64,000 nucleotides of DNA from positions 2,294,001 through 2,358,000 of the forward strand of contig NZ_JAPEOX010000002.1 of assembly GCF_026340675.1 (NCBI RefSeq), read 5' to 3'. Positions 25,078-33,882 of this stretch are shown here, piece by piece; the stretch's first letter is position 1; each line of letters opens with the position of its first letter. A model generated the notes under the pieces. It was not told the origin of the DNA. It did not search any database and worked only from the letters and a program-made list of their open reading frames with translations. This stretch comes from Streptomyces sp. NBC_01264. Its GTDB lineage: Bacteria > Actinomycetota > Actinomycetes > Streptomycetales > Streptomycetaceae. The position numbers and the translations under genes were made by a program.

Positions 25078-25869
25078 TCAGCGGACCTCGGTGATCTCCG
25101 GGCCGCGCTCCAGCTGGCCCATGCCACCGCCGAAGCGGGAGCCTTCCTGGTCGCCGGCTTCCTCGGTCTGCACGCCGTCCGGCACCATCTGCGCGTCGTT
25201 CGGCAGCTTCAGGACGATCGGGTCGCGCGGGGCCATCGGGCCCTCGCCGCGGACCACGACGGTGTCCAGGAAGATCCGCTCCAGCACACCGGCCGACTCG
25301 GGACGCACCGCGCCCTGGCCGGAGATGACACCGCGCAGGAACCAGCGCGGGCCGTCCACCCCGACGAAGCGGACCAGCTGGGCGCCGGTCTGTCCGTCCG
25401 GGAGCGGTACGGGGACCTGCGCGCGCAGCTCCCAGCCCAGCGGACCCTCGACCTCGTCGATGATGCCGCCCTGCTTGGTGATGCCCTCGGCGATCTCCTC
25501 GCGGACCTCGCCCCAGATGCCTTCCTTGCGCGGCGCGGCGAAGGCCTGCAGCTGCACGGCGCTGTCGCCCAGCACCACGGTCGCGGCGACGATCGCGTCC
25601 CCGGCGACCTCGACGCGCAGCTCCATGCCCTCGACACCCGGTACGAGGATGCCGCCGAGGTCGACCCGGCCGTCCTCGGGGTTGCCGGGGACCTCGGAGA
25701 TGTCCCACGGGCCGTCGGGACGCGGGGCCGGCGGCAGGTTCACCCTGCGCGGCTGTACCGCGTCGTTCTCCTCCGTGCCGTCCTGCTCATCGGCACCGAC
25801 GCCGTCGACGACCTGCTCGGCCGCGCCGCCGTCCTTGACGGAGTCGTTCTTCTTGCGACGTCCGAACAC
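25078..25869 (-). CDS. DUF3710 domain protein
   Basis: 263 residues. A charged N-terminal 45 residues (FGRRKKNDSVKD start) precede the DUF3710 domain, with RVNLPPAPRPDGPWDISEVP, then LRVEVAGDAIVAATVVLGDS and GPRWFLRGVISGQGA. Function is not established; the gene follows dut in many actinobacteria (Rv2696c position, from memory). GTG at 25869 has GGAAGGA 7 nt upstream and begins one base after the dut stop, so they are cotranscribed and probably coupled. Confidence 0.88.
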   Translation of the reverse strand: MFGRRKKNDSVKDGGAAEQVVDGVGADEQDGTEENDAVQPRRVNLPPAPRPDGPWDISEVPGNPEDGRVDLGGILVPGVEGMELRVEVAGDAIVAATVVLGDSAVQLQAFAAPRKEGIWGEVREEIAEGITKQGGIIDEVEGPLGWELRAQVPVPLPDGQTGAQLVRFVGVDGPRWFLRGVISGQGAVRPESAGVLERIFLDTVVVRGEGPMAPRDPIVLKLPNDAQMVPDGVQTEEAGDQEGSRFGGGMGQLERGPEITEVR

Positions 25870-25870
25870 G

Positions 25871-26404
25871 TCACTGTCCTTCCCGGTCGTGTACGACCGA
25901 AGCGTAGCCATTCCCACCCTGCTGACCAGCGCCGGATCCGGCCACGGCCGCATGACCACCGGTGGAGCCGAAACCCCCCTCGGCCCGCGCCGAGTCGGGA
26001 AGCTGCGCCACCTCGCGGAAGCGCACCTGCTCGACTCGCTGGACAACCAGCTGGGCAATGCGGTCGAAACGCTCGAACCTGACGCTTTCGCGCGGGTCGA
26101 GATTGACCACGATCACCTTGATCTCCCCACGGTACCCGGCATCCACCGTCCCGGGGGCATTCACGAGTGCGAGCCCGCAGCGGGCGGCCAGGCCCGAGCG
26201 GGGGTGCACGAACGCCGCGTACCCCTCGGGCAGGGCGATGGAGATCCCCGTGGGCAGGACCGCCCGCTCCCCCGGTTCCAGCTCCGCGGCCACCGTGGTG
26301 ACCAGATCGCAGCCGGCGTCGCCGGGGTGCCCGTAGGCCGGAATCGGCACCTCCGGGTCGACGCGCCGGATGGCCACGTCCACGCCGGTGTTGTTCTCAG
26401 ACAT
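25871..26404 (-). CDS. dut: dUTP diphosphatase
   Basis: 177 residues with all five trimeric dUTPase motifs: DAGCDL, HPRSGLA, GTVDAGYRGEIKV, RFDRIAQLVV and the flexible C-terminal RAEGGFGSTGGH. It hydrolyses dUTP to dUMP and PPi, keeping uracil out of DNA and feeding dTMP synthesis. A Gly/Ala/Gln-rich tail of about 25 residues extends past motif 5. The ATG shares one base with the thioesterase stop (TGATG), giving translational coupling. Confidence 0.95.
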   Translation of the reverse strand: MSENNTGVDVAIRRVDPEVPIPAYGHPGDAGCDLVTTVAAELEPGERAVLPTGISIALPEGYAAFVHPRSGLAARCGLALVNAPGTVDAGYRGEIKVIVVNLDPRESVRFERFDRIAQLVVQRVEQVRFREVAQLPDSARAEGGFGSTGGHAAVAGSGAGQQGGNGYASVVHDREGQ

Positions 26405-26988
26405 CAGGGGTTCACCTCGAAGGCGCGTGCGCGCCTGACCTGGTCCGGGTCGGCCATCGCCGCCCGGATCTCCTCGGGCCGTCCGTTGTCGATGAAGTGG
26501 TCGACCTTCACCTCGATGAAGAGGGCGTCGGCGCGCAGCGCGACCGGCCCCTGCGGTCCGCCTATTCGGCCGACCGCGCTGGAGTAGATCTTCCGGCCGG
26601 CGACGGCGGTGACCTCGGCCTCCAGGTACAACACCGTGTCCACGGGCACGGGCCGGACGAAGTCCGTCTCCAGCCGGCCGGTGACGGCGATGACGCGCAG
26701 CAGCCAGTTCAGGGAGCCCAGGGTCTCGTCGAGGGCGGTGGCGAGGACGCCGCCGTGCGCGAGACCGGGCGCGCCCTGATGGGCGGCCTTGACGGTGAAC
26801 TCGGCGCTGACGCGCACGCCCTCACCCGCGCGGGCCTCCAGATGGAGTCCGTGCGGCTGGCCGTCGCCGCAGCCGAAGCAGTGCTCGTAGTGCGCGCCGA
26901 GGAGCTCGCCGGGGGCCGGGGCATCGGGGTGCCGCACCGGCGCCGTGGCGTCGGCGGGAGGCGTCAACGCTGTGTTTCGTCCACTCAC
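26404..26988 (-). CDS. PaaI-family hotdog thioesterase
   Basis: 194 residues. The hotdog domain spans about 35-160 with LAHGGVLATALDETLGSLNW, the active-site helix of PaaI/YbgC-type thioesterases, and a CFGCG motif upstream typical of this subgroup. It would hydrolyse an acyl-CoA thioester; substrate unknown. GTG 26988 has an AAGGT site about 9 nt upstream; the frame is open 20 codons further but without a ribosome site. First gene of the operon with dut and DUF3710, and divergent from DUF3093 with about 58 bp between. Confidence 0.82.
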   Translation of the reverse strand: MSGRNTALTPPADATAPVRHPDAPAPGELLGAHYEHCFGCGDGQPHGLHLEARAGEGVRVSAEFTVKAAHQGAPGLAHGGVLATALDETLGSLNWLLRVIAVTGRLETDFVRPVPVDTVLYLEAEVTAVAGRKIYSSAVGRIGGPQGPVALRADALFIEVKVDHFIDNGRPEEIRAAMADPDQVRRARAFEVNP

Positions 26989-27046
26989 AGCCGCAGACCT
27001 TACCCGCGCGGCTACCCGCCGGTCGCCTCGTGGCAGGCTTGGCCGC

Positions 27047-27508
27047 ATGCAGCTCTCCCCCGCGCACTACGACGAACGTCTGACAGCCCCCCGTTCCTGG
27101 TGGGGCATCACCGCCCTCACCGGCCTGGCCTGCGCGCTGATGCTGCTCCCGCTGGGCACGCTGCCGCTGCTCGCCGGGCTGATCGGGGGCACCGCGCTGA
27201 CGGGGCTGCTGGTGAGTTCGTACGGTTCCCAGCGCGTGCGCGTGGTGGGCGGCACGCTGGCCGCCGGGGAGGCCCGGATCCCGGTGGCGGCGCTCGGCGA
27301 CCCGGAGGTGCTGGACGCGGAGGAGGCCCGCGCCTGGCGCACGTACAAGGCCGACATGCGCGCCTTCATGCTGATGCGCAGCTACGTGCCGACCGCGGTC
27401 CGCGTCGAGGTCACCGACCCCTCTGACCCGACCCCGTACGTCTACGTCTCCACCCGCGAGCCGCAGGCCCTGGCGGCGGCCATCCGCGCGGCGCAGGGCC
27501 GGGACTGA
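27047..27508 (+). CDS. DUF3093 membrane protein
   Basis: 153 residues: after YDERLTAPRSWW come two hydrophobic helices (about 16-56), then a soluble part with DPEVLDAEEARAWR and VYVSTREPQALAAAI, the pattern of DUF3093. Function unknown; it is conserved beside dut in actinobacteria. The ATG was chosen because the family motif begins six residues in. The coding region ends 12 bp before a convergent gene. Confidence 0.85.
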   Translation: MQLSPAHYDERLTAPRSWWGITALTGLACALMLLPLGTLPLLAGLIGGTALTGLLVSSYGSQRVRVVGGTLAAGEARIPVAALGDPEVLDAEEARAWRTYKADMRAFMLMRSYVPTAVRVEVTDPSDPTPYVYVSTREPQALAAAIRAAQGRD

Positions 27509-27520
27509 CCCCGGCGGGGC

Positions 27521-28498
27521 TCAGTCCTTCGGATCGACGGCTCTCGGGTCGACGGCCTTCGGGTCCACGGCTCTCGGGTCGATGCCCCGCGGATCGACCA
27601 TCCGGCCCTCGACCGCGGCCCTGGTCGCCTCGGGAAGGGCCTCGGCGGGCCGCTCCAGGGGCGGGAGCTGTGGCAGCGCGTTCCAGGCCACGGCGCGGGC
27701 CCGCAGGTCCGCACGTACCTTCTCCGCGAGTTTGCGGGTGTCCCGGCGGTTCATGACCGCTCCGACCGCGGCGCCGACCATGAACGGCATCAGGTTGGGC
27801 AGGTTGCGGAACATGCGCTTCATGATCTGCTGGCGCAGTTCGCGCTTCATCTGGCCGCCGAGCGCCGCGTTGAGCGTGGTCGGCTTGGTCAGGTCGACCC
27901 CGCGCTCCTCCGTCCACGACGTGAGGTAGGCGACGCTGCGCTGCTTGAGGTTGCCGGGCGGTCGCAGGCCGTAGACCTCGTGGAGTTCGGCGATGAGCTT
28001 CAGCTCGATCGCGGCGACCCCGGTGATCTCGGCGGCCAGCTCGGCCGGCATGGCGGGAGGCACGGGCAGCATGGCGGCCGCGCCGATCCCGGCGCCGACC
28101 GTGGAGGTGGCGTTGGCGGCTCCCGAGATCAGCTTGTCGGCGAGCTGATCGGGCCCGAGGCCCGGGAACTGCGCGCGCAGGGTCGCGAGGTCCCGAACCG
28201 GAACGCGCGGAGCGTTCTCGATGACTCGGTCGGTGAGGTAAAGGGCGGCGGCCCTGGCACTTTCGCCGCCCTTGCGCACACCGTTCTTGACGGCTTGCAG
28301 CCGACGGACCCCGGAGTTCTTCCGGGGCCCCTCGCCGGCCTCGGAGGCCGACGTCACCGCCTCAGCGGTGTCGGGGAGCACGGCGGGTACGCCCGGGGCT
28401 CCAGGGCCTGTTTCCAGGCCCCCGGTTCCCTCGTGCGCCTCCGCCGGATCACCAGCTTTTCGGAAGCGCCGCTTCCGAAATGGTGTCGAGCCAGTCAC
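27521..28498 (-). CDS. Hypothetical protein with C-terminal DPRAV repeats
   Basis: 325 residues. The first 60 are Pro/Glu/Gly-rich and probably disordered. The centre is helical with Gly/Ala stretches (GAANATSTVGAGIGAAAMLP) and AAEITGVAAIELKLIAELHE, recalling EcsC-like membrane-associated proteins. The last 25 residues are about four to five copies of a five-residue DP(R/K)AV unit (DPRGIDPRAVDPKAVDPRAV). No catalytic motif seen. It follows DUF4193 by 12 bp on the same strand, so they may be cotranscribed. Function unknown. Confidence 0.75.
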   Translation of the reverse strand: MTGSTPFRKRRFRKAGDPAEAHEGTGGLETGPGAPGVPAVLPDTAEAVTSASEAGEGPRKNSGVRRLQAVKNGVRKGGESARAAALYLTDRVIENAPRVPVRDLATLRAQFPGLGPDQLADKLISGAANATSTVGAGIGAAAMLPVPPAMPAELAAEITGVAAIELKLIAELHEVYGLRPPGNLKQRSVAYLTSWTEERGVDLTKPTTLNAALGGQMKRELRQQIMKRMFRNLPNLMPFMVGAAVGAVMNRRDTRKLAEKVRADLRARAVAWNALPQLPPLERPAEALPEATRAAVEGRMVDPRGIDPRAVDPKAVDPRAVDPKD

Positions 28499-28510
28499 GG
28501 CCGACGCCTC

Positions 28511-28807
28511 TCAGTCGCATTCGCGGCAGATCGGCTGACCGTTCTTCTCGCGTGCCAGCTGGCTGCGGTGGTGCACCAGGAAGCAGCTCGTGCAGGTGAA
28601 CTCGTCGGCCTGCTTGGGCAGGACCCGGACGGCCAGTTCCTCGTTGGAGAGGTCTGCACCGGGCAGGTCGAGGCCCTCGGCGTTGTCGATTTCGTCCAGG
28701 TCGACGTTCGAGGACGACTTCTCGTTTCGACGAGCCTTCAGCTCTTCGATGCTGTCGTTGTCCACGTCGTCGTCGGTCTTGCGCGGGGTGTCGTAGTCCG
28801 TTGCCAT
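28511..28807 (-). CDS. DUF4193 acidic zinc-ribbon-like protein
   Basis: 98 residues, very acidic, starting MATDYDTPRKTDDD. It ends with CTSCFLVHHRSQLAREKNG and CREC, two CxxC pairs that probably bind one zinc ion. Conserved throughout actinobacteria (Rv2699c, from memory) with no established role. The ATG has GGGGGAG 9 nt upstream. The ribosome site and small size suggest strong expression, which is inference. Confidence 0.9.
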   Translation of the reverse strand: MATDYDTPRKTDDDVDNDSIEELKARRNEKSSSNVDLDEIDNAEGLDLPGADLSNEELAVRVLPKQADEFTCTSCFLVHHRSQLAREKNGQPICRECD

Positions 28808-29041
28808 AGTTCGCTCTCCCCCTCTGGGATTTAGCGGGTGTCTCAGCGCACGTAACGCGCGAGAGGCCGGACTTGTGCCCGACCTGAGGCGGAGATTTTG
28901 CCTCACATCAAGGTCTGTTACTCAATCGACACCCAGCCGCACATTCAGACGAGCGATTGGCTGGGATGACGACCGGGACCGTACACGGTCCGGGGGCCGT
29001 CTTGCACAAACGCCGCCCCATGTATTTCCCGCCGCCAGGGG

Positions 29042-29075
29042 GGCCGGAAACCCGGACTTCCCGGGCTTTCCGGCC
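29042..29075 (-). terminator. Hairpin terminator downstream of cutRS
   Basis: Stem of 14 pairs with one bulge (29042-29055 with 29061-29075), loop about 5 nt. It lies about 115 bp past the cutS stop on the leftward strand. The rest of the 28808-29191 gap should also contain the DUF4193 promoter; I see no gene in it. Confidence 0.55.
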
Positions 29076-29191
29076 GCCCCAAGGTCACTGAGCGCATAGG
29101 GCCGGACACTCGGCACTGTGATCGATCGCACAGAAGTCACTACCTTCATGACCCAAGCATTCAGCCAACAGCGAACACGGGGTGGTCGCGC

Positions 29192-30436
29192 TCACAAGGG
29201 CAGAGTGACACGCATCACGAGGCCACCGCCCTCGCGGGGAACCGCCTGGATCCGACCGCCGTGCGCGCGCGCCACGGAGCGCGCGATCGAGAGGCCGAGC
29301 CCGACCCCCTTGTCGCTGCCCGTGCGCTCCGTACGCAGCCGCCTGAAGGGCTCGAAGAGGTTGTCCACCTCGTACGCGGGAACCACGGGACCCGTGTTCG
29401 ATACCAGCAGGACCGCCTGCCCGTGCACGGCCTCGGTGGTGACCTCCACCCAGCCGCCCTGGGGCACGTTGTAGCGGACGGCGTTCTGCACCAGGTTGAG
29501 CGCGATCCGCTCCAGCAGCACGCCGTTGCCCTGGACCACGGCCAGCGCGCGCTCCCCGCGGATCTCCACGCCCTTGGCCTGCGCCTCCCCGCGTGCCTGG
29601 TCGAGGGCGCGCGAGGCCACCTCCGCCAGGTCCACGGGCTTGCGCTCGATGATCTGGTTGTCGCTGCGGGCCAGCAGCAGCAGGCCCTCCACCAGCTGCT
29701 CGCTGCGTTCGTTGGTGGCGAGCAGGGTCTTGCCGAGCTGCTGGAGCTCCACCGGCGCCCCGGGGTCGGAGAGGTGCACCTCCAGCAGCGTCCGGTTGAT
29801 GGCCAGCGGGGTCCTCAGCTCGTGCGAGGCGTTGGCCACGAACCGCTGCTGGGCCGTGAAGGCCCGTTCCAGCCGGTCGAGCATCTCGTCGAAGGTGTCG
29901 GCGAGCTCCTTGAGCTCGTCGTCCGGACCGTCCAGCTCGATCCGCCGGGTGAGGTCGGAGCCGACCACCCGGCGGGCGGTCCGGGTGATCCTGCCGAGCG
30001 GCGACAGCACCCGGCCGGCCATCGCGTACCCGAAGGCGAAGGCGATGATGCTCAGCCCCATCAGCGCCATCAGCGAGCGGCTCAGCAGGTCGTCCAGCGC
30101 GTGCCGCCGCTGTTCGAGGATGCACGTGTTGATCGCGGCGTTGAACTGGTCGGGCATCTGGCCCGTCCCGTTCACACCGGGGCACGTGCTCGTGACCTGG
30201 ATCGGGCCGCCGCCCACGATCGTGAACGGCAGCGCGTTGCCCCGCCCCAGCGCCTGGGCCGCCAGCAGGTAGATGATGGACAGCAGCAGGATGCCGGCGA
30301 TCAGGAACATCCCGCCGTACAGCAGCGTGAGGCGTATCCGGATCGTCGGCCGCAGCCAAGGGAAAGGACCCTCGGGCTGGCCGGGGTCCCAGGTCGGTTT
30401 CGGTGGCGCGGAGGGTGGCGCCGGGGTCGCGGCCAC
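29192..30436 (-). CDS. cutS: CutS sensor histidine kinase
   Basis: 414 residues: two membrane helices (about 38-63 and 125-150) enclosing an extracellular loop of about 60 residues with two Cys (TCPGVNG, TCILEQ). A HAMP region follows, then HisKA with NASHELRTPLA and HATPase with QNAVRYN, SNTGP and GVGLGLSIA. The paired extracellular cysteines could sense redox or secretion stress, the role reported for CutRS. GTG 30436 follows the cutR stop by 5 bp without its own clear ribosome site, so it is likely coupled. Position next to DUF4193 and the inositol phosphatase matches the S. coelicolor cutRS locus, from memory. Confidence 0.88.
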   Translation of the reverse strand: MAATPAPPSAPPKPTWDPGQPEGPFPWLRPTIRIRLTLLYGGMFLIAGILLLSIIYLLAAQALGRGNALPFTIVGGGPIQVTSTCPGVNGTGQMPDQFNAAINTCILEQRRHALDDLLSRSLMALMGLSIIAFAFGYAMAGRVLSPLGRITRTARRVVGSDLTRRIELDGPDDELKELADTFDEMLDRLERAFTAQQRFVANASHELRTPLAINRTLLEVHLSDPGAPVELQQLGKTLLATNERSEQLVEGLLLLARSDNQIIERKPVDLAEVASRALDQARGEAQAKGVEIRGERALAVVQGNGVLLERIALNLVQNAVRYNVPQGGWVEVTTEAVHGQAVLLVSNTGPVVPAYEVDNLFEPFRRLRTERTGSDKGVGLGLSIARSVARAHGGRIQAVPREGGGLVMRVTLPL

Positions 30437-30441
30437 CCGCG

Positions 30442-31095
30442 TCAGATCCGGTAGCCGGAACCGGGGACGGTCACGATGACCGGCGGCTCCCCCAGCTTGC
30501 GGCGCAGCGTCATGACCGTCACCCGCACCACGTTGGTGAAGGGGTCCGTGTTCTCGTCCCACGCCTTCTCCAGGAGCTGCTCGGCGGACACGACCGTGCC
30601 CTCGCTGCGCATGAGGACCTCCAGCACCGCGAACTCCTTCGGCGCCAGCTGCACCTCCTTGCCCTCGCGGAACACCTCGCGCCGGTTCGGGTCCAGCTTG
30701 ATTCCCGCGCGCTCCAGCACGGGCGGCAGCGCGACCGTGGTGCGCCGGCCCAGCGCCCGTACCCGGGCGGTCAGCTCGGTGAACGCGAACGGCTTGGGCA
30801 GATAGTCGTCCGCCCCGATCTCCAGACCCTCGACCCGGTCGCTCACGTCGCCGGACGCCGTCAGCATGAGCACGCGGGTGGGCATGCCGAGCTCGACGAT
30901 CTTCCGGCACACGTCGTCGCCGTGCACCAGCGGGAGGTCCCGGTCGAGCACGACCACGTCGTAGTCGTTCACTCCGACGCGCTCCAGGGCCGCGGCACCG
31001 TCGTACACGACGTCCACGGCCATGGCCTCCCGGCGCAGTCCGGTGGCCACCGCATCGGCGAGCAGCTGCTCGTCCTCGACGACGAGTACGCGCAC
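30442..31095 (-). CDS. cutR: CutR OmpR-family response regulator
   Basis: 217 residues: receiver domain (ED at 8-9, phospho-acceptor D51, K101) and winged-helix domain with VQLAPKEFAVLEVLMRSEGT and the TVRGxGYRI-like end VTVPGSGYRI. GTG 31095 has GAGGAAGG 7 nt upstream, deciding the start. First gene of cutRS. Five direct repeats at 10-11 bp steps lie about 90-140 bp upstream and are the obvious candidate binding site for this regulator. Confidence 0.9.
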   Translation of the reverse strand: MRVLVVEDEQLLADAVATGLRREAMAVDVVYDGAAALERVGVNDYDVVVLDRDLPLVHGDDVCRKIVELGMPTRVLMLTASGDVSDRVEGLEIGADDYLPKPFAFTELTARVRALGRRTTVALPPVLERAGIKLDPNRREVFREGKEVQLAPKEFAVLEVLMRSEGTVVSAEQLLEKAWDENTDPFTNVVRVTVMTLRRKLGEPPVIVTVPGSGYRI

Positions 31096-31184
31096 GTCGT
31101 TTCCTTCCTCAGAGCCCGTCAGGGCAGGGGTGTCATGTGTCGTCCATCCTGCCCCTTTCGCCGGTAAACCGGCTGTAAGACGCC

Positions 31185-31238
31185 GCTCGGGGGCGCTCAC
31201 GGGGCGCTCGAGCGGTGCTCAGGGGGCGTTCAGGGGGG
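31185..31238. promoter_or_regulatory. Five tandem 11-bp direct repeats upstream of cutR
   Basis: Units begin at 31185, 31195, 31206, 31217 and 31228 (steps 10, 11, 11, 11): GCTCGGGGGC, GCTCACGGGGC, GCTCGAGCGGT, GCTCAGGGGGC, GTTCAGGGGGG. The 11-bp phasing is that of OmpR/PhoB-family boxes. It lies between divergent cutR (start 31095) and the 57-residue gene (start 31386), so it could control both. An inverted repeat GCCGGT-AA-ACCGGC sits beside it at 31160-31173. Confidence 0.6.
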
Positions 31239-31385
31239 ACCCCAGGGACGGAAGTGAGGATTCCCTCGCCTTACGAGGTTTCTGGGGCCAACGCGGCGGG
31301 GAGGACGACTTCACACCCCGAACACCTCCCTGACGGCGCACTGCCACGTGCCGCCGCCGACCCACGAAGAGGGGGCGAACCCACC

Positions 31386-31559
31386 ATGGACGCATTCACC
31401 GCGGGTCTCCTGCAGCGCATCAGGAGCACGCAGTCGGACCTCAGGCAGGCTCGCGAGACGGGCGACGACTTCCTCGTGGAAGTGGAACAGGCGGAGCTGG
31501 AAGACCTCCAGCGCATCGCAGCCGATCACGGCGTTCCGGTCACCGTTTCCGCCTGCTGA
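31386..31559 (+). CDS. Small conserved helical protein
   Basis: 57 residues, one or two amphipathic helices: MDAFTAGLLQRIRSTQSDLR, then VEVEQAELEDLQRIAADHG and a terminal Cys. The ATG has an AGAGGGGG site about 10 nt upstream. The heptad-like Leu/Ile spacing suggests a short coiled coil or dimer. I know no function. It is divergent from cutR across a repeat array, so it may be a CutR target, which is inference. Confidence 0.7.
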   Translation: MDAFTAGLLQRIRSTQSDLRQARETGDDFLVEVEQAELEDLQRIAADHGVPVTVSAC

Positions 31560-31568
31560 CTCCAGCCG

Positions 31569-31586
31569 CCGGTGGCCGGCCACCGG
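31569..31586 (+). terminator. Perfect palindrome after the 57-residue gene
   Basis: CCGGTGGCC/GGCCACCGG is an 18-bp perfect palindrome ten bases past the stop, between convergent genes. With no loop bases it would fold with a smaller stem or act as a cruciform; termination is likely but not certain. Confidence 0.45.
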
Positions 31587-31678
31587 TACCCGTACACCCC
31601 CCGGACCCCGGAGGCCGCCACCCGGCCGCCGGGGTCCCCTCATGTCCGGAGCGGTCCCGGGCCCGGAGGGGCGCCCGG

Positions 31679-32482
31679 TCAGTCGTGCCAGGCCCCGGCC
31701 TCCTCCAGCAGCGGCCGCAGCGAGGCGAACACCGCGGGGGTCGCGGCCAGCGCGAGCTCGCCCGAGGCGGGCTCCCCCGGGCGGCCGCCCGTCACCGCGC
31801 CCGCCTCCCGTGCGATCAGCTCGCCCGCCGCCAGGTCCCAGGGGTTCAGCCCGCGCTCCCAGTACCCGTCCAGCCGTCCGGCGGCCACGTCGCACAGGTC
31901 GATCGCCGCCGAACCGCCGCGCCGGATGTCCCGGACCAGCGGGATGATCCGCTGCGCGACGTCGGCCTGGTGCGCCCGCCGGCTCTGGACGTACGCGAAA
32001 CCGGTGCCGATCAGCGCCTGGTCCAGCGGAGCGGCCGGCCGGCAGGCGAGGCGGACCCCGCCCAGCCAGGCACCGCGCCCCAGCACCGCGTGGTACGTCT
32101 CCCCGCGCATCGGCGCGGCCACGACCCCGGCCACCGTCTCGCCGCGGTACTCGGCCGCGATGGACACGCCCCAGGTCGGCAGCCCGTAGAGGTAGTTCAC
32201 CGTGCCGTCCAGCGGGTCGATGACCCACCGCACGCCGCTGGTGCCGGCCGATTCCGAGCCCTCCTCGCCCAGCAGCCCGTCCTCGGGCCGCCGCTCCGCG
32301 AGGATGCCGGTGATCAGCTTCTCGGCCGCGATGTCCATCTCGGTCACCACGTCGATCGGGCTCGTCTTGGTCGAGGCGACCGCCAGATCGGCGGGCCGCC
32401 CGTCCCTCAGCAGCGCGCCCGCCCGGCCGGCCGCCTCCAGGGCCACGTCCAGCAGTTCGGTCTTCAGTTCTTCGGAGATCAC
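31679..32482 (-). CDS. Inositol monophosphatase family protein
   Basis: 267 residues with the Mg-binding motifs of the family: GEEGSE near 72-77, IDPLDGTVNYLYGLP near 92-106 and NPWDLAAGELI near 204-214. It hydrolyses myo-inositol-1-phosphate or related sugar phosphates; in actinobacteria this supplies inositol for mycothiol and phosphatidylinositol. GTG 32482 is favoured by a GGGAG site 8 nt upstream over a GTG 36 bp earlier that lacks one. Corresponds in position to SuhB (Rv2701c, from memory). It lies 56 bp after the ferrochelatase stop and may be cotranscribed with it. Confidence 0.9.
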   Translation of the reverse strand: MISEELKTELLDVALEAAGRAGALLRDGRPADLAVASTKTSPIDVVTEMDIAAEKLITGILAERRPEDGLLGEEGSESAGTSGVRWVIDPLDGTVNYLYGLPTWGVSIAAEYRGETVAGVVAAPMRGETYHAVLGRGAWLGGVRLACRPAAPLDQALIGTGFAYVQSRRAHQADVAQRIIPLVRDIRRGGSAAIDLCDVAAGRLDGYWERGLNPWDLAAGELIAREAGAVTGGRPGEPASGELALAATPAVFASLRPLLEEAGAWHD

Positions 32483-32538
32483 GCCCGGCTCCCGTTCATC
32501 GACTTCTGCGGTCTTCACTGCGCTGCGCGCACCGGCGG

Positions 32539-33714
32539 TTACGCGTACGGGCTGTCCACGCCCGCGGCCGCCGGCCGGGGCCCGCGCGCCGGGCAGCAGC
32601 CCACCGCGCATAGGTCGTGGCTCGCTCCGAGCAGCCCGAGCGCGCAACGCTCCACGGCCTCCCCGCGTTCCGCCGCGGCCCGCTCCAGCACGAGGTCCCG
32701 TACCGCCGCCGCGAACCGGGGGTCGGAGCCGACCGTGGCCGAGCGGGCGACGGGCAGCCCGAGCTCCGCGGCCTTCGCCGTCGCCTCCGTGTCGAGGTCG
32801 TAGAGCACCTCCATGTGGTCCGAGACGAAGCCGATCGGCACCATGACCACCGCCGGGGCGCCCGCCTCGTGCAGGGCCTCCAGGTGGTCGCAGATGTCCG
32901 GCTCCAGCCACGGGATGTGCGGGGCTCCGCTGCGCGACTGGTAGACGAGCTCCCAGGGCAGCTCGGTGCCGGTCTCGGCGCGGACCGCGTCGGCGATCAC
33001 CTTGGCGACGTCCAGGTGCTGCTTGACGTAGGCCCCGCCCTCGCCGTCCGCCGTGTGGTCCTCCACGGGGCCGGAGGCGTCCGCGGCCGCGTTCGGGATG
33101 GAGTGCGTGGTAAAGGCAAGGTGCGCCCCGGCGCGGACCTCCTCGGGCAGCGCGGCCAGCGAGGCCAGCACCCCGTCGATCATGGGCTGCACGAAGCCGG
33201 GGTGGTTGAAGTAGTGCCGCAGCTTGTCGACCTTCGGCAGGTCCGCCCCGGCCACGCCCTCCTCCACGAGCAGGGCGAGCGCGTCGGCGAGGTTCTCGCG
33301 GTACTGCCGGCAGCCCGAGTACGAGGCGTACGCACTGGTCGCGAGCACCGCGACGCGGCGGCGCCCGTCGGCGGCCAGCTCGCGCATCACGTCGTTCAGG
33401 TACGGGGCCCAGTTGCGGTTGCCCCAGTACACCGGCAGGTCCAGCCCGTGGTCCGCGAAGTCCTTGCGCAGGGCGTCCAGCAGCTCGCGGTTCTGGCCGT
33501 TGATCGGGCTGACGCCGCCGAAGCCGAAGTAGTGCTGCCCGACCTCCTTGAGCCGCTCGCGCGGGATGCCGCGGCCGCGCGTGACGTTCTCCAGGAACGG
33601 CACGACGTCGTCGGGCCCCTCGGGGCCGCCGAAGGACAGCAGCAGGAGGGCGTCGTAGGGGGCGGCGGGGCCGTCGGCCGAGCCGGTGGCGGAGGCGCGG
33701 AGCTGGTCAGACAT
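32539..33714 (-). CDS. hemH: Ferrochelatase (coproporphyrin type)
   Basis: 391 residues. [21 protein letters not shown] at the N-terminus, AFTTHSIP with the catalytic His in the middle, and [16 protein letters not shown] identify ferrochelatase. Actinobacterial members insert iron into coproporphyrin III. The C-terminal [19 protein letters not shown] provides Cys residues that may hold the 2Fe-2S cluster known in some actinobacterial enzymes; only part of the ligand set can be judged by eye. ATG 33714 opens [12 protein letters not shown], a variable leader. Confidence 0.92.
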   Translation of the reverse strand: MSDQLRASATGSADGPAAPYDALLLLSFGGPEGPDDVVPFLENVTRGRGIPRERLKEVGQHYFGFGGVSPINGQNRELLDALRKDFADHGLDLPVYWGNRNWAPYLNDVMRELAADGRRRVAVLATSAYASYSGCRQYRENLADALALLVEEGVAGADLPKVDKLRHYFNHPGFVQPMIDGVLASLAALPEEVRAGAHLAFTTHSIPNAAADASGPVEDHTADGEGGAYVKQHLDVAKVIADAVRAETGTELPWELVYQSRSGAPHIPWLEPDICDHLEALHEAGAPAVVMVPIGFVSDHMEVLYDLDTEATAKAAELGLPVARSATVGSDPRFAAAVRDLVLERAAAERGEAVERCALGLLGASHDLCAVGCCPARGPRPAAAGVDSPYA

Positions 33715-33882
33715 GCTTCGAATCCTGCCACCCGGCGCCGCTCCGCGGAAAACAGGACCGGCCCGCAGGACCTCCCGGCCCGGCGTCCGGGCCCTTCGGC
33801 CCTGTCCGGATCCTCCCCATGCGGGCGGCTTGTGTCCGACCGTAACCTGTATGGGCCAATGACGTCCCTTACGGAGGGCACC

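Noticed and set aside
22267..26082. 1271-codon rightward frame opposite kdpDE, DUF3710 and dut
   Set aside because: Antisense to conserved genes with clear domains; the translated text is low-complexity and shows no family motif.
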